Assembly (NCBI RefSeq): GCF_964204645.1
Contig: NC_134031.1
Location: forward strand, 6,865,001-6,929,000
From: Tubulanus polymorphus
Lineage: Eukaryota > Nemertea > Palaeonemertea > Tubulaniformes > Tubulanidae
DNA length: 64,000 nt
Direction: 5' to 3'
Positions 28,955 to 40,400 of this stretch are shown here, one piece after another; the first letter of the stretch is position 1, and every line of letters begins with the position of its first letter. The notes below the pieces were generated by a model. It ran no database searches and was not told the origin of the DNA. It saw nothing but the letters and a program-made list of their open reading frames with translations. The position numbers and the translations under genes were made by a program.

Positions 28955-29217
28955 GACTGACGACCTGGAAAACCTGGGACATTCAGAGAATCAGTGAAAA
29001 CTAGAAGATATCAGAACCCCGAAAACTCAGGGAATTTGGATCTATGCTCTTGACCGGGCGTTTCTTTATCAATACGTGATTCAATGAAAAGTGAATGAAT
29101 TGTAACAATTTTAACCGGAAAATTTCTCCAATTACCTGCCAATTTATTTGGGGGGGACATGGAAAAATCAGGGAAAACTCGAGGAATTTGTAAATTGGTG
29201 GAGAGTGGCCACCCTAG
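28955..29217. repeat. Dispersed repeat family G ('agggaaaa..gtggccaccct'), diverged copy
   Basis: Shares 'gggaatttg', 'cagggaaaactc' and 'gtggccaccct' with 31538-31765, 50515-50757 and 52590-53015. Confidence 0.55.
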
Positions 29218-29708
29218 CACGCTGAATTTGGTAGATTCCTTCCCCGACCAAAAAAAGCTGATTTGAATTGTCGAAACCAAAGGTATTCAGAGATCGATCC
29301 TATGATTTCCTGACATCGGTTGAAGTGTTGAGCGGTTCAGGCCTGCATGTAGATCCGTGTATCATATCCCCCGAAGAGAATCTTTCTCGTGTTTTTTTTT
29401 TTATTTTCGCAACTGTATTTTCATACCTGTGCGATATTGATTCTAACCTGACTCACTTTATAGTGAATCATTATCAACATGAATATACCTGCACCAGCCG
29501 TATAGCGTTAGTATTCCGGGTGGTGCAGCACGGCGGCAGCGGCGGCTGAGAGGTAGCTGCTCAGAGTGCCTCGATCATCGTTTCTATAATAACACCTGTT
29601 GTGCGTGTAACCTATATCGTCGTCTCCCGGTAGAAAATGAGGACTTTCTCTTTACGGGCACATTGCATATAATACCTCGATACAGGTATGTTCCGATTCT
29701 CGGTGGTC

Positions 29709-30105
29709 ATCACCGTTTCCAATAAGTGTGGCTCCGAGAATATTTAATCATAACCCATTGGAGTGTTTTGGCCAGAGTGTGTTTTGCCTTTTGGGACATC
29801 AAAGTGTTGGGATGTGACAAGTCCTTCAAGATTGGCCCTTCAAGATTCACCGTTTCCAATAAGTGTGGCTCTGAGTACATTTGATCATAACCCATTGGAG
29901 TGTTTTGGCCAGAGTGTTTTTTGCCTTTTGGGACATCAAAGTGTTGGGATGTGACAAGTCCTTCAAGATTCACCGTTTCCAATAAGTGTGGCTCTGAGTA
30001 CATTTAATCTTAACCCATTGGAGTGTTTTGGCCAGAATGTTTTTTGCCTTTTGGGACATCAAAGTGTTAGAATGTGACAAGTCCTTCAAGATTGGCCCCT
30101 TAGCG
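29709..30105. repeat. Tandem repeat, about 121-138 base unit, three copies
   Basis: Copies start at about 29709, 29847 and 29968 with 'caccgtttccaataagtgtg' and end in 'gacaagtccttcaagatt'. The first copy carries an extra 17 bases. The minus-strand open frame through it is only the repeat read in one frame. Confidence 0.92.
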
Positions 30106-30870
30106 CTAGTGAAAAGTGTCTTCTAAATTAGTCCATTCCATTTTAGAATGTCGCAATTTGCTCTGACCCGAAAGTGCGATCTACTGTACATGAATAAAAC
30201 CCCCCTGTTGATTGTTTGGATGAACCGGAACCGAATTTCCAATTATGTTCTCTGATTTAAAAAAACATTCTGTTAACTCGACCGCCGATCACACAACTAG
30301 TCTGTACTTCGATTTCCGATTTCAAAATCAAACCCCCTGTTTCGCTTCCGGCAGGTGTGGTGGGTCTGTAAGGGAAACTCAATCGAAAAATCAAACGAAA
30401 CTTACAACCAAATTGATAAATAATGGAGATAAAGGGGATTCCCTATTTTAAGATCAAAATAGCAGTGCTGTGTCTAGCTGGACAATCGGTAACTGCTTTC
30501 AGAAAACATGCGTGAACGCATAATCATTGATTTGGTCCATTCTCAATCGGTCTGTTCCAGGTACTGGTCAAATTTAGCATGAATACAGCTATTGATACAA
30601 TTCTTTTTTCAAATCCTAATTCTATTTATTTTACATACCAGATTTCGTCGTAAGTTTCTACTTGAAAACGATTGACAGTTTTGAAAGCAGTAAATAACTG
30701 ATTATACTGAGCTTTAGTTGAAATGAGTGACAGGGTTCAAGATATCTTTAATCTATAGTTATTTGTTCATATATCAAGAGATATCTGAAAATTATGAATG
30801 TTATTATATTGCTCTTATGGACTTATGGACTTTCATTGCACTGTATTCCACTTTCTGCCATCTCCACACT

Positions 30871-30889
30871 GGGGGGGGGGGGGGGGGGG
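30871..30889. repeat. Poly-G tract
   Basis: About 19 consecutive G. Confidence 0.9.
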
Positions 30890-31367
30890 TTTGGGGTCGC
30901 TGGTCATTCATATATGAAGCATTAACTTTTTAATTTCGGGTTGGGGGGTCAGAAAAAGAAATCAGCTAGTTTATGACCAGTCCTCTCTATACACTTTTTA
31001 TAACAGTACCGTATGTTGTATAATATAGGCTGATGCCATCACATTTCACTCTAGTTCTGAGGAAATAGTGAAAATAAGTCAAACATCTGAGTATGTGTAA
31101 AGTATTTTGTTATGTATTGGAGTTCTTTGAACTCGTTTCATAAGAGGATGGATAATGGAAAAGTCTGTGAATTTAGTACATTTCAGCCAGGTTACAGTAG
31201 CGAGTGGAATCACTTACACGGAAAATGTGGTTTATTTGATATAAAATACCTGCGAGTATCAATAAACTTACAAATTCAAGAAGTAAACTGCCTGCGGTCT
31301 GAATAGTGTATGTACTTATACATGCATTCCTCTCCTGACGTACTGAATGGTGTTTTTGTATTTCTAG

Positions 31368-31488
31368 GAATGATGATGCTACAATGACGAGTACGAGCCC
31401 AGCAGTTGTTGTTAATAAAGATCTGTACGAGTTTCTTCAAGAGGCAGAGTTAGAACATTACTACAACACGTTCAAAACTGAACTGAAG
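31368..31488 (+). CDS. TNK2: TNK2 SAM exon 1
   Basis: Acceptor TTTCTAG ends at 31367; donor CTGAAG|GTAGGA. From the ATG at 31384 it reads '[20 protein letters not shown]', the first half of the SAM domain. The frame is open back to the acceptor, so an upstream coding exon is possible. An out-of-frame ATG at 31370 opens a five-codon frame whose TGA overlaps the 31384 ATG (ATGA). Confidence 0.85.
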
Positions 31489-34400
31489 GTAGGATGATTT
31501 TGAAATTAAAAATTCGACCGGGCGGGGTTGCCACCGACCTGAAAATCAGGAAAAAAGTCGGGGAATTTGGTTAAAAAAGCTAATATACAGGGAAAAGTCA
31601 AGGAAATTTGTTGAGATTGCTGGATTGAACGTAAAATCAATCAGTTTCCGTCCTTGCGTATTTGACAGTAGTGTTAATTGATTGGATTCTTAGCAGATCA
31701 AGTCAGGGCAAACAACTTGAATGTCCTAGTCAGGGAAAAGTCAAATTGAGGTGGCCACCCTGTTGTAAAGATACCAGGTAAAATACATCGCGGGCTCAGT
31801 TGAGAGTTTGCTATCGCTCGACGCTGAAAATCCACGTTACTGCTCGCACTCCACTCAATAACAGTGAGGCGTATTTCTGGAACCCACTTGTCTTCAATAG
31901 CTCTCGATCTGAATGTTCCTTACAATTGAAACGGTTTGAACCAACTTAAACCTAGGTGTAATATGATGAAAAAAATATTGAATAACGCGAAATAAGTGTC
32001 GGTGGCCGAGATATCTTTATTTCTTCCGTGCACGGTGTCCCAGGACGCCTAGGTACATTTACGTAAGCCTTCCAGCACTCGCCTTGTCGGGTATATATAC
32101 AAATGGTGTCTTTTCCGAGATACAATAGTTGCATAAGTTCTGTCACCTTCATTCCATTCTTGAAACTGAACCCGTGACATAAGAGACTGTTTGGCCTGTA
32201 TCAGGTCCGAGCCAAATTTGGTCCCAGCCTAATTAGAGAGCGCGCCTAAACGCAAACCATTCACTTGGTAGTAATCGAAACGAAGTCATTTACGGAATCA
32301 GTTGCTATTTAAACGCAATCATTTGTCCCGTTCTGAAATTTGGCTCTGACTCATTTGGCAACCGTGTGAACAGTAGTCCTGGGCCAAATTTGGCCCGGGC
32401 CAAAAATACTCGTGTGATCGCGGCTACGTAGTGAATATACGTACAAAGGATTGATCTTCGTAAAAACTTAAGAATTGGTTGATGTGTGCAACAGAGGTCT
32501 GGTTACTCCTATCTCTCTCTCTAATGAGAAATAACATGTGTTCTGAACGTAAAGCGATGAATGTGCAACGTAAAATATCTTTCTTTCTTTTTTCATCGAG
32601 GAGTTAAAACCCAGGGTATAGCAGTTGTAACGTTTCATTTGAGTTGTATAGGCCTCAGTTCAGCGGTAAACTATCCCCCCCCCCCCCCCCGCCCGCCTCT
32701 GCTCTGGTGGATAGAAAAAAAACGTGTATATCGAATTTATTTGACTGTTTTACTTCAGCGGCCTCTTCTCACGTGAAAACTTGAAAAAACGTGCTGAAAA
32801 AAATGTTATTATCTTTATGCGAATGGAGAACACGCGAAGTTCCACAGAGTTACCGTAGTTATCGATGCAGTTACACTCGCTCGTTGGTGTTACTACTATC
32901 AGGCCGACCGACTCTCTTGAGCTGTGGCGAGTGACTCATCTCATTCAATCGTGTACGTACGATGTTTGATTAGTACTTGCTGATCTATTGTCGTCGTCGC
33001 CGCCGTCCTACAACGTGATATGTCAGTGAGCTCGAAAAAACGCAGCCCCAGGAAATTAAAACAGTTTTTAGGACCTGTCGCTACTTGAAATGCACTTGAG
33101 GACACTTCATCTAGGCTATAACACAAGACGTGACTCTCCATCTGACTTGATTATACGAGCCCTTACTAGAGCCCTTGCTACGTTGAAACGTTGATATGAT
33201 ACTGCAGCGCTTATAGTAATTCTACCTTTTCTTCCGACCCCAGGGGCCAGTTGCACAGTCGTGACTTAGGTCCAAAAGTGGTCTTTAATCTTAAGCTATA
33301 GAATCTTAAATCTTAAGCTATATGACAGCTATAGAACTGAGATAGTCTTAGATCCGTCTCTAAGCCTTGACTATGGAACAGGCCCCTGGTTCCTCAGTTA
33401 TGAGTTAGAGTGGAGTTAAGATCAGTTCATTTTCAATGTTTGAACTCTAAGAGTCAAATCTAACTCGGAACTGTGGAACTAGATCCTGAAAGCTACCCCT
33501 GTTTTATGATTATTTCATTAAAAAGATTAATTGAATCTTGAAGATTAATAAATCTTGAACTGTACTCGATCAAGGCGACACCCCTTGGTTTCGGTCAGTA
33601 ATCCGTCGGACCTCCCCAGTGATTTGTCATAGTTGATTAATATTGATTAGCCAGCTGTACACGCGACCTTGCGACCTTTCATCCTCCTAGAAACTCGAAT
33701 TACAGATCTGATGAATCGGTCTCTGTTGCGGTTTGACCCTGCACAGACATTTCCTGTAGTTTTTTGAACAATCAGCCCGATTAAAGATGTGGAACCCGAG
33801 CTGTCAATGCGGTTTTGAAATTCGATGACACCTCGAGCTGAAAGGGTTTAGTAGCATCAGCGTACTACAATGGGACAATCCTTTTTGAATTGTTCGAAAC
33901 ATCAATTTCGTGGTTAACCAAATATCCACTTAATTCCGGCAGGATGTCTAACCTCGATATCGTTATTTACAGTTGATCAAAGATTGTTGAGCAGCGCAAT
34001 AAAAACAATCACATTTTAGTTCAAATCGAGTGATGATTCACTATATATATTGATAGTAGATGTTTGCCAGACCACCCCTCCTTCTCTACTCAACTGATGG
34101 TTTCTCGTAGGATTTTTTGCAGGTTTGCAGGATGCCCCAATGTTTTCTGCATCATCATCATCGTAGTCGGCAAACTTTACGTAAGTTTGTTTAATCCACG
34201 AAACTGATAAATCTCGTAGCTTCGCCGCCGGATTTCGTCCGATGCTCATCTCCCGGGATAACTGCGGTGCGATGCCAAAGCCGGTTCTGAAACAGGAGTT
34301 TTCTGGATTCTCAGCGACGTTGGTATCGAATTCCAACGGATCATTTAAATAGGTACCAAATTTTAGTGGATTCCGCGATGTATCGGGCTTCGTGATACCG

Positions 34401-37400
34401 ATATCGGACTCGGATTCATTGATCCTGGTATCTGACTTTACTGGATTCTTTGATACCTGGAATCAAACTTTACTGGATTCAACAATCCTGGTAGTAGCTG
34501 ACTATCTAATTTGTTAATCTTGGTATCAGCAGGGAACACTTCCCTGGTATCAGACTCTATTGGATTGTTTGATCCAGGTTGCAGACTTTACTGGATTCAT
34601 TGATCCTGGTATCACACTTTACTGGATTGTTTGATCCTGGTAGCAGACTTTACTGGATTCATTGATCCAGGTTGCAGACTTTACTGGATTCATTGATTCT
34701 GGTAGCAGACCTAACTGGATTCTTTGATACTGGAATCAGACTTTACTGGATTCATTGATCCTGGAAGCAGACTTTACTGGATTCATTGATTCTGGTAGCA
34801 GACCTTACTGGATTCTTTGATACTGGAATCAGACTTTACTGGATTCTGTGCGATATCAACTTCTGTTTCGCACAATGATATTCAAGAATTCATCGAAATA
34901 ATATACTGTATGCTTTATGATTGATTGCGATATATGCCAATAATTATCTGTGCAGTGACAGTCGAGGATGTGCGCGCACGATTCATCAAATTTGGTTATT
35001 TTATTTTCGTTCAAGACGTAACTTCATATCTGCTGTCTGGAGAGAGAGTAAATGTGTGCAAGAAACTGAAGTGCTTAGTAACTGTTGTAATATCAGGAGG
35101 CACCGGGAGTCCAGAGTATTTAATGTTATAGTTGTAGTGTAATATTGGAGGCAGGAGTCCAGATTCTGATACATGTTTAATGTGAGACACACATTAAGCA
35201 CACATGGTTCTACTATAGATTCACTTTTATCCCCATCTCCAGTACATTTCCCGTATCGATGCCTGCCGACTATGAACCTATAAACTGGGAGGAAAAATAT
35301 CTGCTGAGTCATTGAAAAAAATACGGACATGTCTTACTACAGCAGTCCCGGCGGAGGGGACTACGGCCTGTCGTTGTTGACGATATCGACCTGGTACAAC
35401 GAGGTCAATCGATCCGACGTTAAGTATGATGACGCAAAGAATGAAACTGAAGAGGAGGATATTTACAGTACGGTATGTTCGGAGAGTTTTCGAGAGGGAT
35501 AGGGTGAAATATTTGCCCAGTTGAGTGAGGTCTGAAATTTTGCAAATCAACAATTATTCATCTCTTATTTTCATAGTGTTTCGATTTGACGCGAGTTAAA
35601 GATTAGTGCCTCGGGTTATCATACCTATTTATGGTAGGCCTAACAGTCAAACTTTAAGGGCTTACTTTGATGCACAATAACCTTGGCTGTGGTTGTAAAT
35701 AGTTATTTCCAGCCTTGATGAATATCAACCCACATAACAACTGCTTAGCCGCGATCGCACAAGCCTTTTTGGCCCGGAACAACTGTTCACACGGGTGCCA
35801 AATGGGCCCGTGCCTGTTTGGCGCGACCAAAAACGTCGGACCAGGCCCGAACCAAATTTTAGCACGGGACAAATGATTGCATGCGAATTGCAACTTGTCT
35901 CGGAAATCACTCACTTTGCTTTGAGCATTGTTTATTATCGAATGACTGGTTCGATGTGAGTGCGCTCTCTGTTTAGGCATGGGCCAAATTTGGCTCGAGC
36001 CCCTGATCCATGGCAATTTGGGCCAGGTCAAATTGTCTCCGCGTGATCGTTCATTTCTTCCTTACGTTCCCCGTCTTCGAATTTTTCAAATGAACTCTGA
36101 AGATGGAAGGAGGTGGATGGAGGTGGAAGGATTCCGCCCAAAACATAAAGAAAAAACATAACCAGTCGTTTAGATGTATATTGTGGGCTTTCTCTCCGCC
36201 TTGTCTATGTTGGGCTTTGTAGAGCCATGTGGTGAGTATATACAGATTCAGTAAATTTCGGGGTATCGTGGAACCATGTATTGTCAATACTCGGCCGTAC
36301 TACGTACCACGACGAGGACGACATTACATCGGAAAGTGTCATACGTAATGAAATACGTATTTCGCAGTTATTCGAGTCGGTTTTCCGATTACGTCTTGTA
36401 TTGTATGAAAGCAAATCTGTCGGGAAGCGAGTGCAACATCGTCACATGACCGCGTGTTTTACTGGCTACAAGGATAGGATGCATGTGACAGAGGGTTCGT
36501 TGAATGTCGGTAGGGACATCGAACCCCTTGACTTTTTGCGCAGGTTTTTCAGTCTATAACACACGGCAAAACAACGGTATTGAATACATTCAGAGCGAGT
36601 ATGTGAGACTAATCTTCTGTTAAAAATTCATTTCTTAAGGATGGTATTCGGCACCCAGGTCTATGAAAAATGGTCCTTTAGTTTAAAATTGTTACGACCA
36701 TTTGAGAAACAAGTCGAAAGTTCCTCCTAAGACAGCAATCCATGAGACGAACGATATCATATTTCGTAGAAGAGTTATTTATTCTAGGTATATGTAGTAC
36801 TGTGGTCTGGCCGTATTTGTAAACCATGACCCTGGCCGTATTTGTAATAAACCATGACCGTTAAAACCCAATACAGTCCATCTCACAATATGTTAGTTAC
36901 ATTAACGGAAAAAAATACGTGTTTACGAGATAGAATGACAAAGACGTTTTGAATACATGTTGTACATAGACGTAACAAAAATGTATTGTTACGGACATGA
37001 TCTATGAAGTCAGCTCTTGGTTAAGTCAGGTTTTCAGAACTTCCAATGTTGACTTTGGCCCAGTTTTCGCCACTAGTTTCCAGCCATAGATTGATTTTCG
37101 ACTAAAAAACGATGCAGTCAAAAAGCTGTCCCCGCACAAAAATGTGGGATGGAAAACTCTCACCCGACTTCGCACTTCAGAACTTTCTACGCGCAGTCTT
37201 TGGCCCAGTTTTCCTCGATGGGATTTCTTTGATGTTTCTCCAGAAATAGAAACACTTGTGTTCGATCTATTACTGACGATGATGAGTAATAGCGTTTAAT
37301 GCGTTTGACGATTATATCAGATTATATCAGTTCGTCCCGGAGTTGAATCTTCCTTAAAGTAATTTCCTTTGATCGAGTAGCGAGTGGCGGGGCGACCATC

Positions 37401-40400
37401 CTAAACTGCCCGAGATGCGCTAGCCGAATTTCGACGCCGAATCATGCAGCCGAGCCAAATTTTTAAAAACGCACAGGCCATCTGAAAGACTGAGTATCAG
37501 GGATGAAAATCTTCCGACCTTTTCTAACATTTTCTTTATTCCTGAGAACAGTGTAAATCACCTCAATCGCTTTAATCACCTCAATCGGCGTCACATCGGA
37601 GCGCTCCGTAGTTAGGAGTGCTCCTTAAGACGGTTTTCGGCAGTTGTTAGCACAACTGTGGAGTCGGAGAAACCAATATGGCGTCTCATTCAAAAAGCGG
37701 CTCTAATTCAGGCCCAAACTATTAACATTTTGACCAAACGGAAGTAAGTTTTTTGGCTAAAAGTTACTGATTTTTGTTCCCCCAAAATATTTTTTTTTGA
37801 AAATATTTTCCGACTTTTTCAATATGGGCCGTTTTCTTCCCTGGTAATGCAGGAGGGGCCATCAGAGAAACTGCGATTAACGCAAGGGCCATCAGAGAGA
37901 CTGCGAGTAACTTAGGGGCCATCAGAGAATCTGCAAGTATTCGATATTCCTGTGTGCAGTGGCTGGATGAACATCTTAAGTCCTGATATCTTTCTTAAGC
38001 CGTGATCACACAAATATTTTTGGTCCGGGCAAATTAGGCCTGAAACAACCATTTGTTCACACTAGTGCCCAATCGGCTCGACCAAAAACGTTATACCAGG
38101 CCCGAGCCAAAATCTAGCATTGGTCAAATGGTTGCTTGTGAATTGCAAAAATTGTGAATTGGACCCGGAAATGACTCACTTCGTTTTGTTTGAACATATT
38201 TTAGTTATTGAGTGAGTGGTTTACGTGTGAACGCACTCTCTTATTAGGCATGGGCCAAATTTGACTCAGGCCTGATGTGGCAATCTTTTAATTACTAGGG
38301 AATGTGGATCCACTGCCTGTGATTCTGCCAAAAATATGATGTGGAATATTTTTGTAGTTTGTTTAGAAAAAAAATTCGAATTTCCGCCTGAATTGTCAAT
38401 CCAAATGGTTTTCTTCATTTCTCCATTTCTCCTGTCATTTGAATTCAATTCAACACGATTTTTGTGAGTTTCTCATTGTTTTCTGCACTTATTCCAAGAT
38501 TTTATGTGGAAAATACTGGATTAATGAAGAAAAAACAATTTCTTATATAATTAATTAGAAAATGTATAAAAAAAATTTTAAAAGATTTTCTTTCATTTTC
38601 TTCCAGTGATCGCCTTTTCATATTTTCCTCGCAGAATCTGTGCACCAGTAGGCTCATTGAAAAATGGCCTGATGGTGTTACGAATTATTATTCGCTGACG
38701 GCCGATCTCACTCATTTCAGTTTTACATATTTGAACGAGTCATATTTCGGCAAAATTTGCCTATAGGCGTATCGGTGGTATAATATCGCTGGATCGCTGG
38801 TTACGTTGTTTGAGTTATGACAAAGTTGTGACGTTTGGAATCATCTGTTATGATAAATGGCGGTGTTATATTTGATAGTTTGTATAGGAATTAATTACCT
38901 ATGATGGTTATTATTAACCGTTGCTCTGATACTTTACGTAAACAGACGAGTAATTATTAAAAATACGTAAACGCCGCGTTATTTACTGTCAATACGGGAC
39001 GTGCGAGTCGATCGACGAATGGAGATATTAGGAATTACGGTTTTAACCCATTCACTGCCTGTATTTTTATGTAATTTTTTAGCATAACCTGTAAAAAATT
39101 TTCGATAAAAACTCTGCGACCTTGAAGTTAAGTTTGTGTCTTTACTACCGATAGAATTTTATCAATATCCGGCAGGTAGAGACACTTACTAGTGAGTTTT
39201 TATTCAGCTCCGCAGTTTCCGGTCAAATTATGCCCCCAACCATCTTGGGAGTGGCAGGTATAGGGTTAACGGCTTTTTCAGGCAGTCATGGGTCTGGTAT
39301 CATGCGGCATCTAGGATTCAAATGTGCTATAGGGTACTTTGAAAAAAATTTGATGGACAAGTCTCGTAAGTCCTCCTGGATCCGCCCCTGAAGACAGTTT
39401 AGGTACAAACCTCTGCTATAGGATGATGACCCAATGTACAACTATTTGCATGGAAATGTGATGAGCTAATCAGATTCCCATTTCAAAGACAATATATCGA
39501 CTGAATGAAAATACATTCTCTATTGCTAATGATGCTATCATATTCCGAAGTGGAATGGCTTAGCACCCGGTTTACTAGTAGGGTAGGGTTTCAAATCGTC
39601 GTTGACAGTTTCGCAGTGCCGTATTGTTTGGACCCGTACTGCATGCTCAGTTGAATCTGGCGAAGCTAATTAACCCGGTTCAGTTTAACCCGGCCAATGT
39701 CGATCTGTTGAACTCGAGGCGATTTTTGATGTGTACTAGTTGGAAATATCGCCGTACTTATGTTGCTTGCAGCGTCGAGTCCACTCAGAAATATCTATAA
39801 TATCGAAAATATATATGGAGGATTATTTATGTGCTTAGATGATATTCATTTTATCAATAAACATAACCCAAGTGGAGACTTTTAGGAGAATTACTCACTT
39901 GCCGTGATCACACTAGCGTTTTTGGCCAGAGCCAAATTTGGTTTTGGTTTTTAAGTGCCAACTAGTCACACAGGTGCCAAATTTGGCCAACCTGAAACAT
40001 CAGACGAGGTCCATGCCAAATTTTAGTCTGGAAATATCTCACTTCACTTATAAAGCATTATTAAGTATCAATATCTCGGCGTACTCTCTAGACACGGGCC
40101 AAATTTGACTCGGGCCTGATCTGTGCCGATTCGACCCGGGCAACCAAATTGTCTCAGTGTGATCGCAGCTAATATCTTATGTGCCCATAGAAGCAACATG
40201 GAGCAGAACTATAAGAAGAAAATCATATGATTAAGAATGTTGTTAAAAAAACAACAAAGGATATGCCTTTAAAACAGATAACAAGATTCCTCGTATTTGA
40301 AAGTTTGTTTTGATGATGGTTTTTGTTTTTTTTTTCAGATAAATAACGTCAGTCAATTGAAATATGTGGAAGAAGAAGATCTCGTCGAGATGGGTATGTC

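Larger units (their letters stand above)
22801..31367. other. Long non-coding stretch, possibly kinase-gene intron 1
   Basis: No supported exon. It holds an AT microsatellite (24606-24651), a poly-C run, a 360-base hairpin (25266-25625), a LINE fragment with a nested MITE (28150-28950), a repeat at 28955-29217, tandem repeats (29709-30105) and a poly-G run (30871-30889). An unexplained protein-like open stretch lies at 22810-22915. Confidence 0.55.
31489..40338 (+). other. TNK2 intron of 8.8 kb, rich in repeats
   Basis: Holds repeat family G (31538-31765), MITE family B copies (32194-32426, 35748-36050, 37997-38280, 39901-40171), a family I repeat (33243-33480), a 31-base minisatellite (34412-34847), a poly-C run, a repeat at 37501-37830 and a TTAA-ended element at 39053-39269. 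No exon is supported. Confidence 0.65.

Noticed and set aside
29710-30003. 97-codon minus-strand frame with repeated 'MYSEPHLLETVNLEG'
   Set aside because: Produced by the 121-138 base tandem repeat; the third DNA copy is broken in frame.
34016-34336. 106-codon minus-strand frame next to the 31-base minisatellite
   Set aside because: No homology recognised, no splice support, partly made of degenerate minisatellite units.
34412-34847. CRISPR-like array
   Set aside because: The 31-base units are head to tail without unique spacers, and this is an animal genome.
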